Shown: positions 1 through 5,278 of the stretch, piece by piece
Position numbering within the stretch: position 1 is the stretch's first letter
Layout: the number at the start of each line of letters is the position of its first letter
The notes under the pieces: model-generated
The model's database searches: none
Seen by the model: only the letters and a program-made list of their open reading frames with translations
Told to the model about the DNA's origin: nothing
Assembly (NCBI GenBank): GCA_031270755.1
Contig: JAISWV010000434.1
Coordinates: 1-6,654 of the forward strand
Length of the DNA stretch: 6,654 bases
Reading direction: 5' to 3'
From: Synergistaceae bacterium
GTDB taxonomy: Bacteria; Synergistota; Synergistia; Synergistales; Aminobacteriaceae
Position numbers and translations under genes: made by a program

Positions 1-100
1 GAATTTGGAATACCCAAGGGGCTTTCCGAAATGGAATTGTATCAGATTAAAGCTCAGGAGGGACAGAGCTCGTTATCGAGGAGTTCTTTTCTCAGTAAGT

Positions 101-1597
101 TCAAGTCTCGGTCTCTTCGCTCTCCTCTTCGGGTTTCGGATTCAGTTCGCCCCGCAGGTAGTCCACGATTTTTTTCGCCAGGGCCCTGCCCACGCCGGGC
201 ACACCGGTGAGTTCCTCGGGGTCCAGGGTGGCGATGCGCTGGACGCTTCCGAACTTCACGATGAGCTGCGCGGCGCGGGCCTTGCCGACGCCGGGGACCT
301 CCTCCAGCACGGAACGGCGCAGGCGGCTGACCTTTGCGCTGCGGTGCGTGGTGATGGAATAGCGGTGGACCTCGTCACGCAGCCGCTGCAAAAGTTTCAG
401 CACGGGGTCTTCAAAAGAGAGCCTCACGGGGTCGGGGCGTCCAGGCAGGTAGACCAGCTCCTCGCGCTTGGCCAAAGCAACGGTGGGAAGCTCCAGTTTC
501 AACTCCTCGAAGGACTTCATCGCGAACTCCAGCTGCACGGGCCCGCCGTCGATCAGGACGAACTGCGGCATGGGCTCGGAGTTGTCCAGCGCGTGGCGGT
601 AGCGCCGCAGCACCGTCTCCTGTATCGAGCGAAAGTCGTCGACCTCGTTTTCCTCCAGGGAGCGGATCTTGAACCGGCGGTAGAGCGACGGGTTCGGCTT
701 GCCCTGTTCGAAGACGACGCAGCATCCGTACATTTCCCGCCCCGACATATGCGAGATGTCGAAGGCGTCGATCCGCCAGGGAAGGGTCTTCAGGCCGAAG
801 GTCTCCTGAAGCTTCGTCAGGACCTGCCAGGTCTCGGAGTCCAGGTCCTCCTGCAGCGCCTCGGACACGCGCTGGCGGGAGACCTTCCAGACCGCGCGGA
901 TCGTGTCGCGGTAGCGCGCGGCCTCCTCGAAGGCCATGCTTTTCGCGGTCGCGTCCATACGGCGGCGCATCCGCTCCACCAGCTCCGAGGTGTTGCCCTG
1001 CAGCAAAAGGACGATGTCGTTCACGCGCTCCCGGTATTCCGCCTCCGTGCAGCGGCCCGCGCAGACGCCCATGCAGCGGCCCAGGGCGAACTCCAGGCAC
1101 GGCCGTTTGTCGGCCTTGCTCCGCAAGATCTCGGCTTTGCAGTGGCGCAGGGGGAAATAACGTTCGATCAGGCGCAGCAGGGTGCGAATGTCCCCCGCGC
1201 TGACGTAGGGGCCGAACCAGATAGACCCGTCGTCTTCTTTCCTGCGGGTCACGACCAGGCGGGGAAAGGCCTCCTCCGTGATGCGGATGTAAGGATAGCG
1301 GTCGCTCATCTTGAGGTCCACGTTGAAGAAGGGGGAATAGCGCCGGATCAGCTTCGCCTCGACGATGAGGGCCTCGGCCTCGGTCTCGGTGCGCAGGATG
1401 GAGATGTCCTCCACCAGGTCCACCAGCTTGCGGAGGCGCGGCGACGCGAAATTCGAGTGCCTGAAGTAGGACGCGACCCTGCGCTTCAGCCTCTTGGCCT
1501 TGCCGATGTAAAGAACCTCCCCTTTCTCGTCCCTCATGATGTACACTCCGGGCTTGTCGGGGAGGTTTTTCAAAATGGCTGCGATGTTCGGTTTCAT
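101..1597 (-). CDS. uvrC: UvrABC excinuclease subunit C, compact form
   Basis: This is the nuclease subunit of bacterial nucleotide excision repair. It is recruited by UvrB at a lesion and cuts the damaged strand on both sides. The 498 residues show an N-terminal GIY-YIG nuclease domain (GVY at 17-19, YIG at 30-32, likely catalytic E80, N92). Next comes a cysteine group, C153, C167, C175 and C179, spaced like the reported [4Fe-4S] ligands of E. coli UvrC. A UVR (UvrB-binding) helix pair lies at about 194-235. The RNase H-like 5' nuclease has D280 (in DISH), D350 (in DGG) and H411 (in RDEVHR). A double helix-hairpin-helix lies at about 431-482, followed by an acidic tail. All expected catalytic residues are present. 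Usual UvrC length is about 560-610; the missing residues fall between UVR and DISH. The ATG was chosen because the GIY-YIG domain starts right after it. No Shine-Dalgarno is evident. The gene is divergent from greA. Confidence 0.97.
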   Translation of the reverse strand: MKPNIAAILKNLPDKPGVYIMRDEKGEVLYIGKAKRLKRRVASYFRHSNFASPRLRKLVDLVEDISILRTETEAEALIVEAKLIRRYSPFFNVDLKMSDRYPYIRITEEAFPRLVVTRRKEDDGSIWFGPYVSAGDIRTLLRLIERYFPLRHCKAEILRSKADKRPCLEFALGRCMGVCAGRCTEAEYRERVNDIVLLLQGNTSELVERMRRRMDATAKSMAFEEAARYRDTIRAVWKVSRQRVSEALQEDLDSETWQVLTKLQETFGLKTLPWRIDAFDISHMSGREMYGCCVVFEQGKPNPSLYRRFKIRSLEENEVDDFRSIQETVLRRYRHALDNSEPMPQFVLIDGGPVQLEFAMKSFEELKLELPTVALAKREELVYLPGRPDPVRLSFEDPVLKLLQRLRDEVHRYSITTHRSAKVSRLRRSVLEEVPGVGKARAAQLIVKFGSVQRIATLDPEELTGVPGVGRALAKKIVDYLRGELNPKPEEESEETET

Positions 1598-1604
1598 GCC
1601 CCGT

Positions 1605-1610
1605 ATTGTA
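1605..1610 (-). promoter_or_regulatory. Possible -10 box of uvrC, very close to the start codon
   Basis: On the minus strand this reads TACAAT, a 5/6 match to the sigma-70 -10 consensus. No convincing -35 hexamer is found 16-18 bases upstream. Transcription from it would begin at about 1598, immediately at the uvrC ATG, giving a nearly leaderless message. This would fit the lack of a ribosome binding site. It could be a chance match, with the true promoter further upstream inside the greA-proximal gap. Confidence 0.25.
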
Positions 1611-1628
1611 ACCCAAAAGCCCCAGTTT

Positions 1629-1644
1629 CGTGAGAGCGTGAGAG
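1629..1644. repeat. 8-bp perfect tandem duplication
   Basis: CGTGAGAG occurs twice in direct succession (1629-1636 and 1637-1644) in the uvrC/greA divergent gap. It lies upstream of the candidate uvrC -10 and outside the greA promoter. No function is evident. Slippage duplication is the simplest explanation, and a small operator with two half-sites is possible. Confidence 0.6.
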
Positions 1645-1671
1645 CTGTGCCGTTAGAGGCTGGAATCCCTA

Positions 1672-1700
1672 TTGTCTATCTTCTCGATACCTGTTAGAAT
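1672..1700 (+). promoter_or_regulatory. Sigma-70 type promoter of greA with extended -10
   Basis: TTGTCT (1672-1677, 4/6 of the -35 consensus) is followed by exactly 17 bases and TAGAAT (1695-1700, 5/6 of the -10 consensus). TG at 1692-1693 makes an extended -10. The predicted start is near 1707, giving a greA leader of about 30 bases. This is the best-formed promoter in the window and sits in the only gap upstream of greA. Confidence 0.65.
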
Positions 1701-1735
1701 ACCCCCCGATTTTGGAATATGTGGAGGCTGGGATA

Positions 1736-2239
1736 ATGGCGACAAAAATAATCGATAACGATGCGACGATGACACGAAGCGGCTATGAACGATTGAGCGC
1801 CGAATTGATCGAGCTGCGGACGGAGCGAAGAGCGGAAATCGCGCGGCAGCTGGAAGAAGCGCGGTCTTTCGGGGACTTGAGCGAGAACGCGGAATACGCT
1901 TCGGCCAAGGAGGAGCAGTCCAAACTCGAAGCGCGGATCCTTCAGTTGGAAATGCAGTTGAGCAAAGCTCGTATTCTGGACGAGGACAAACTGGACACGA
2001 GAAGGGTTTCTTTAGGACTCACCGTCACGTTGAAGGAAATGACGCCACCCTCGAAGCAGTACACCTACACTATCGTAGGCTCGGAAGAAGCCGACCCCAA
2101 AACCCACAGCATCTCTCAAAAAAGCCCTGTAGGGCAGGCTATTTTAGGCAAGTCCGTAGGCGAAGAGGTCTACGTGAAGATCCCCAAGGGCGTGCGCCAC
2201 CTCAAAATCACCAAAATCGCTTTGGCCGACAAGGCGTAA
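1736..2239 (+). CDS. greA: Transcription elongation factor GreA
   Basis: GreA enters the secondary channel of backtracked RNA polymerase and stimulates cleavage of the extruded RNA 3' end so that elongation can resume. The 167-residue product has the family layout: an N-terminal antiparallel coiled coil (about 12-80) and a C-terminal FKBP-like domain (about 85-167). The hallmark loop FGDLSENAEY sits at the coiled-coil tip, with D47 and E50 matching the acidic pair that stabilises the catalytic Mg2+ (D41 and E44 in E. coli). The ATG at 1736 is chosen over an upstream in-frame TTG at 1712 because GGAGG at 1723-1727 lies 8 bases before it and because GreA proteins normally begin about ten residues before the MTRxGYERL segment. 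E. coli GreA has 158 residues, so this is full length. It is transcribed alone, diverging from uvrC and converging on rpsT. Confidence 0.97.
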   Translation: MATKIIDNDATMTRSGYERLSAELIELRTERRAEIARQLEEARSFGDLSENAEYASAKEEQSKLEARILQLEMQLSKARILDEDKLDTRRVSLGLTVTLKEMTPPSKQYTYTIVGSEEADPKTHSISQKSPVGQAILGKSVGEEVYVKIPKGVRHLKITKIALADKA

Positions 2240-2247
2240 ACATGCAA

Positions 2248-2274
2248 GAGGCCGCCCAGCCAATGAGCGGCCTC
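2248..2274 (+). terminator. GC-rich hairpin between greA and rpsT, putative terminator
   Basis: GAGGCCGC (2248-2255) and GCGGCCTC (2267-2274) form a perfect 8-bp stem with an 11-base loop, starting 8 bases after the greA stop. It lacks an immediate T-run: TTTT comes only at 2287-2290. On the opposite strand no T-run follows the stem either. Since two convergent genes end here, a role in ending one or both transcripts is likely, but this is not a textbook intrinsic terminator. Confidence 0.45.
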
Positions 2275-2318
2275 CTACCCGATCCCTTTTAAAAAAATCC
2301 AGGGGGGAACTTACGCCG

Positions 2319-2339
2319 AGAGTTTTCAAAGAGTTTTCA
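2319..2339. repeat. 10-bp direct repeat spanning the rpsT stop codon
   Basis: AGAGTTTTCA occurs at 2319-2328 and 2330-2339, giving a period of 11. On the minus strand the upstream copy encodes the last S20 codons and the downstream copy supplies the TGA stop. It probably arose by a short tandem duplication that reset the end of the gene. Confidence 0.6.
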
Positions 2340-2586
2340 GGTGTCTCGCCATCATCTTCTTACGGCGGTTGGCCGTGTTGCGATGCATGACCCCTTTGAC
2401 GACGGCTTTGTCGATGACGCTCTGCGCCGCGTCGAAAGATTTGCCGGCCTCCGTCCCGTCCTTGGCCTCCACGGCGGCCAAAACCTTTTTGACGGCGTTT
2501 TTGCAGCGGGTGGTCCAATAGCGATTGTAAACGCGATTGCGCTCCGCAGTGCGGACGCGTCTTTCGGCCGATTTTTTGTTGGGCAT
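2326..2586 (-). CDS. rpsT: 30S ribosomal protein S20
   Basis: S20 is a primary 16S rRNA-binding protein needed for early assembly of the small ribosomal subunit. The 86-residue product begins MPNKKSAERRVRTAERNR and carries the family pattern: a basic N-terminus, long helices, and the conserved segment DKAVVKGVMHRNTANRRKKMMARHL near the C-terminus. Full length compared with the usual 85-90 residues. The reading frame runs open to 2688, but the ATG at 2586 is clearly the start: a near-perfect ribosome site GGGAGGTGA (2594-2602 on the minus strand) precedes it, and the homology to S20 begins there. The 34 extra upstream residues do not resemble S20. It is monocistronic as far as seen, convergent with greA and divergent from the helicase gene. 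S20 in E. coli is known to control its own translation, which makes the structured leader here relevant. Confidence 0.97.
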   Translation of the reverse strand: MPNKKSAERRVRTAERNRVYNRYWTTRCKNAVKKVLAAVEAKDGTEAGKSFDAAQSVIDKAVVKGVMHRNTANRRKKMMARHLKTL

Positions 2587-2609
2587 TCGAAAATCACCTC
2601 CCTTTCGAA
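2586..2609 (-). promoter_or_regulatory. rpsT ribosome site inside a small hairpin loop
   Basis: In the minus-strand transcript TTCGAAA (2609-2603) and TTTCGAA (2592-2586) are complementary over 7 bp. They enclose a 10-base loop that contains the GGGAGGTGA ribosome site. The second arm includes the A of the ATG. The hairpin would present the ribosome site in the loop while partly pairing the start codon. Seen in sequence; its use in regulation is inference. Confidence 0.4.
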
Positions 2610-2634
2610 AAAGTATTTCTCTAAGTATCCCTCT

Positions 2635-2687
2635 TGAAAAAGTGAACAAAAAATAGTAACACGAGAAAACAGGCCCTCTCTTTTTCA
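2635..2687 (-). promoter_or_regulatory. Possible stem in the rpsT leader
   Basis: TGAAAAAG and CTTTTTCA (plus-strand coordinates 2635-2642 and 2680-2687) are perfectly complementary and could pair across a 37-base loop in the rpsT leader transcript. The stem is A/T-rich and may be weak. Together with the hairpin at the ribosome site it makes a structured leader of about 135 bases if the promoter at 2728-2757 is the one used. Confidence 0.25.
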
Positions 2688-2718
2688 CGCATCTTTATTC
2701 ATCTTTTTTCACACAAAC

Positions 2719-2747
2719 ATGAAAGCCATTTTAGCATTCGTTATAAT
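2719..2747 (+). promoter_or_regulatory. Candidate promoter of the DinG-type helicase gene
   Basis: A perfect TATAAT at 2742-2747 is preceded, after 17 bases, by ATGAAA at 2719-2724 (4/6 of the -35 consensus). The predicted start is near 2754, giving a leader of about 46 bases before the GTG at 2800. No LexA-like operator was recognised. Confidence 0.45.
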
Positions 2748-2757
2748 GTATCTGCAA
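2728..2757 (-). promoter_or_regulatory. Candidate promoter of rpsT
   Basis: On the minus strand TTGCAG (2757-2752, 3/6 of the -35 consensus) is followed by 18 bases and TAAAAT (2733-2728, 5/6 of the -10 consensus). The predicted start is near 2721, leaving a leader of about 135 bases. It overlaps the oppositely directed promoter of the helicase gene. Other A/T-rich matches closer to rpsT cannot be excluded. Confidence 0.35.
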
Positions 2758-2799
2758 GCGAGTTTCGATCATTTGTCGGCATGAGAGGTAAAGGGAGAG

Positions 2800-4749
2800 G
2801 TGGAGGGCGCTACGGGTTCGTTCTTGAATTTTTTTACCCCTTCCGGTTCGTTGGCTCGCCGGCTGGAAGGATATGAATACAGGCCGCAGCAGCTCCAGTT
2901 CGCTCAGGCGGTTCACGATTTCCTGCAGGATCCCGAGCTGTCGACGATGGCGGCGGAGGCTCCCCCCGGCGTGGGGAAGACCTTTGCCGTCCTCATCCCC
3001 GCCATTTTGGAGGCCGCGGACAATCATGTCTTGTTTCTCACCGCCAGTATCGCGCTGCAGGAGCAGTTGATCGCCAAAGACCTCCCCAAGCTGAACGCCC
3101 TTTTGGGCAAAAAATTTTCCTACGGGCTCCTGAAGGGGAGGAACAACTACATTTGCCTTCGCCGGGCCGCCTCTCTGCCGGGCGGGTATCTTCCCCTGGC
3201 GGACACGCCCGTGGACATCGCCCGGTGGATAGAGGAAACGGAGTCGGGAGACCTGGCGGAGCTGCCCCTGCCCTCCAATCACCCGGCGCTGGTCCAAACG
3301 TCGGCCAGCGTGCACAACTGCCTGGGGACCTGCTGCCCTTTCCGCGGGCGATGCTTCGTGACCCAGGCTTTCAGGAACGCTCAAGACTGGGAGGTGGTCG
3401 TCGCCAACTACCACCTGTTTTTCTCGCATATTTTGAGCGGCAAGGGCTCGTTTCCCGTGAAGTACGACTGGCTGGTGTGCGACGAAGCCCACCGCATCCC
3501 CGACGCAGCCCGCAACGCCGCCACGGTGGAGGCAGATGCCGAGCACGGGGCTTCTCTTCTGCGTCCCCGGACGCTTTCGGGGTTCGACGCTCTTTTTGCC
3601 GGTCAGAATGTCGATACGTCTCTTTTCAAGAAGCGGGCGGCCGTCTGCCGGGACGCCCTCGACGCCCTGTTCGCTCTGGTGGAGCTTCTATACCGCCAGG
3701 GGGACGGCATCGTCGAGTGCAGTGAAGAACTGCTGCACAAGGGCAAAGAGCTGGCTCTCGCGTTCGAAGAACTTTTGAAGCCCCTGCGCAGTCTGGAGGA
3801 GCGCTTCATGTCGGGGGAGTTCGAAAACAGCGCCGATCTCGGCGGGGTGGGCGCGGTCATGAACTGGATCGACGAGGTCAAAGAGTTCAAGCAGGCCGTT
3901 CTCTGGTGCGTGAACGTCAGCGAATTTCCGCTTTGGAGCTACTGGCGCGGCGCCGACGCCAGGGGGGCGAACGTTCTGCTGAGCGCTCCCGTGGTCTGCG
4001 CGGACATGATACAAGACGCCTTCGAGTCCGAGGCACCGAAAAAGCGCGTCCTGGTCTCCGCGACCCTGTCTCTGGAGGGAGATTTTTCCTTCTGGTCGCG
4101 GGAGACGGGAATACGACCCGATAAAACCCTTGTGGTGACGTCGCCTTTCGACTTCAAGCAGCAAATGGAGCTTTTGATCGTGGACATCGGCATACCCGTG
4201 GCGAGCCAGGGGTACGACGAGAGAATCTGCCGCGCCATCGAAAAGCTCTGCGACGAAAACGGGGGCCGCACCCTCGTCTTGCTCTCCTCCATACGGCTTT
4301 TACGGGTTCTTGCCGCCCTGATGCGAAAGCGTCAGCGGCCTTACGAGGTTCTCGCGCAGGGGGATTTTTCTCAAAAAGAGCTGCTGAAGCGCTTCCGGGA
4401 GGACGAGACGTCCGTACTGATCGGCAGCGCCTCCTTCCGCGAAGGTGTGGACATCCCCGGCGAGGGGCTGACTCAGGTCATCATCGACCGAATCCCCTTT
4501 CCCCACCCCAACGACCCTCTGATACAGGCCCGCAACGTGCTGGAAGGCCAAAAAGCCTTCGTGAGGACGACCTTGCCCAACGCCAAGATGTTTTTGCGGC
4601 AGGCCGTGGGGCGGCTGATTCGCAGCAGCTCGGACCGGGGCCGGGTGGTTTTGCTGGATGGCCGCGCTCTGGACCGCAAAGACTGGAAGATCTTGGAAAG
4701 CCTTCCTTCCTGTAAATATCGCCGCCTGTCCGTCAAGGCCAAAGATTGA
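2800..4749 (+). CDS. dinG: DinG-family ATP-dependent helicase with iron-sulphur cluster
   Basis: This is a superfamily 2, XPD/DinG-type 5'-3' DNA helicase. E. coli DinG unwinds D-loops, R-loops and forked DNA. The 649 residues show a Q-motif-like YRPQQLQFAQAV (27-38), Walker A GVGKT (57-61), DEAH Walker B (228-231), VSATL motif III (419-423), FREGVDIPGEGL (546-557) and motif VI QAVGRLIRS (601-609). C119, C174, C179 and C185 lie between motifs I and II. Their spacing of 5 and 6 in the last three matches the four [4Fe-4S] ligands of E. coli DinG (C120, C194, C199, C205). There is no DnaQ-like exonuclease domain. The start is GTG at 2800: the frame is closed just upstream by TGA at 2782, and GAGAGG at 2783-2788 can serve as ribosome site. 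A TTG at 2824 is less likely. The gene is intact and transcribed alone or toward the pilin cluster. Confidence 0.92.
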   Translation: MEGATGSFLNFFTPSGSLARRLEGYEYRPQQLQFAQAVHDFLQDPELSTMAAEAPPGVGKTFAVLIPAILEAADNHVLFLTASIALQEQLIAKDLPKLNALLGKKFSYGLLKGRNNYICLRRAASLPGGYLPLADTPVDIARWIEETESGDLAELPLPSNHPALVQTSASVHNCLGTCCPFRGRCFVTQAFRNAQDWEVVVANYHLFFSHILSGKGSFPVKYDWLVCDEAHRIPDAARNAATVEADAEHGASLLRPRTLSGFDALFAGQNVDTSLFKKRAAVCRDALDALFALVELLYRQGDGIVECSEELLHKGKELALAFEELLKPLRSLEERFMSGEFENSADLGGVGAVMNWIDEVKEFKQAVLWCVNVSEFPLWSYWRGADARGANVLLSAPVVCADMIQDAFESEAPKKRVLVSATLSLEGDFSFWSRETGIRPDKTLVVTSPFDFKQQMELLIVDIGIPVASQGYDERICRAIEKLCDENGGRTLVLLSSIRLLRVLAALMRKRQRPYEVLAQGDFSQKELLKRFREDETSVLIGSASFREGVDIPGEGLTQVIIDRIPFPHPNDPLIQARNVLEGQKAFVRTTLPNAKMFLRQAVGRLIRSSSDRGRVVLLDGRALDRKDWKILESLPSCKYRRLSVKAKD

Positions 4750-4782
4750 ATGGGGTATAGACTTGATTATTGCGGATGCCAC

Positions 4783-4801
4783 GGACGCGCAATGCGCGCC
4801 C
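4783..4801. repeat. REP-like GC palindrome after the helicase gene
   Basis: CGCGC-AAT-GCGCG (4786-4798) is a perfect 5-bp stem, extended outward past one mismatch by two further G-C pairs (4783-4784 with 4800-4801). It is followed by CCTACAATT. The shape, a GC palindrome ending in CCCCTACA, recalls short dispersed repeats common in intergenic regions of many bacteria; this comparison is from memory. No T-run follows, so it is not a clear terminator, although it could still slow or end helicase transcripts. Confidence 0.35.
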
Positions 4802-4809
4802 CTACAATT

Positions 4810-4836
4810 TGGCAGAAATATCTGGCAGAAATATCT
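4810..4836. repeat. 13-bp perfect tandem duplication
   Basis: TGGCAGAAATATC is repeated head to tail (4810-4822 and 4823-4835), with one base of a further copy. It lies 13 bases after the REP-like palindrome and about 90 bases upstream of the first pilin-like gene. It may be a slippage product or the scar of an insertion, or paired protein-binding sites. Confidence 0.7.
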
Positions 4837-4882
4837 ACAACCCACTATTAAGATAATGAGTGCTTCCTGAACAAAAATCGAG

Positions 4883-4888
4883 TAAAAT
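4883..4888 (+). promoter_or_regulatory. Possible -10 box for the pilin-like cluster
   Basis: TAAAAT matches the -10 consensus at 5/6 in an AT-rich stretch 36 bases before the first pilin-like ATG. No good -35 lies 16-18 bases upstream, so either an activator is needed or the promoter is elsewhere. A promoter in this 174-bp gap is expected from the change of function, but cannot be fixed from the sequence. Confidence 0.25.
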
Positions 4889-4923
4889 TAAATAGGCTAA
4901 ACCACATTTAAGGGAGGACGCAC

Positions 4924-5274
4924 ATGTCGATTAAAAAAAGAGCGGGTCAGACCCTCGTCGAGATTTTGGTCGCTCTCAGCGTACTGGAAGTGGTCGTGCT
5001 CACGTCGATCGAGGCCTTCGGGACGGTGTTCGCCGCGGAGCTGCAAATTCAAGAACGGGCGCATAAGGCGTCGTACGCGGAATGGTGGTTCAACAGACTG
5101 GAGCTCCCCGTGTCCCGGGCCGATATAGATGCGGCTCCTCGTACCGACGAATACGGCAAAATGCGGTTCGAATGGGATGCGGTGCCCGGGAATTACGACA
5201 CTTTTTACGTGACTTTGCGCGTTTCGAACGGGTCCGGGACCGACACCCCCTTTACCATAAGCCGCGTCTACTGA
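4924..5274 (+). CDS. Minor pilin/pseudopilin, GspI/PilV-like
   Basis: This is a small protein with a class III signal peptide. The basic leader MSIKKRAG ends at G8, where prepilin peptidase would cut. The mature N-terminus would be QTLVE with the conserved Glu at +5 (E13), leading into a hydrophobic helix to about residue 36. The total of 116 residues (108 mature) is normal for GspI. The C-terminal part GKMRFEWDAVP...FYVTLRVSNG resembles the short beta domain of GspI/PilV, without cysteines. Such proteins form the tip complex that primes pseudopilus or pilus assembly in the inner membrane. The ATG has a strong ribosome site, GGGAGGA at 4912-4918. It is first of three genes, with only 4 bases before the next ATG. 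Assignment as I/V-like rests on position and size; the pilin-like nature is certain. Confidence 0.85.
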   Translation: MSIKKRAGQTLVEILVALSVLEVVVLTSIEAFGTVFAAELQIQERAHKASYAEWWFNRLELPVSRADIDAAPRTDEYGKMRFEWDAVPGNYDTFYVTLRVSNGSGTDTPFTISRVY

Positions 5275-5278
5275 CGTC

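Noticed and set aside
31..100. Terminator or small gene downstream of uvrC
   Set aside because: Only a 5-bp AGCTC/GAGCT pairing followed by a short T-run is seen on the minus strand, too weak to call. The plus-strand ATG at 31 opens a short frame that runs into uvrC antisense.
5..1633. Open plus-strand frame of 542 codons opposite uvrC
   Set aside because: It is the antisense shadow of a certain uvrC gene, caused by GC-rich codon use. Its translation shows no domain and it has no sensible start or ribosome site.
1712..1735. Upstream TTG start for GreA
   Set aside because: GGAGG at 1723-1727 is correctly spaced for the ATG at 1736 and would fall inside the coding region of the longer form.
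2587..2688. 34-codon N-terminal extension of S20
   Set aside because: The S20 family sequence and the near-perfect ribosome site both point to the ATG at 2586; the extension covers the leader region and is not like S20.
2781..2876. 31-codon frame starting at ATG 2781 and overlapping the helicase start
   Set aside because: It has no ribosome site and a low-complexity Gly/Arg start; nothing supports it beyond an open frame. A uORF role cannot be excluded.
4810..4836. Sigma-54 promoter (TGGCA-type) ahead of the pilin genes
   Set aside because: The GG and GC dinucleotides are 12 bases apart, not the required 10, and the TGGCA words come from the tandem duplication.
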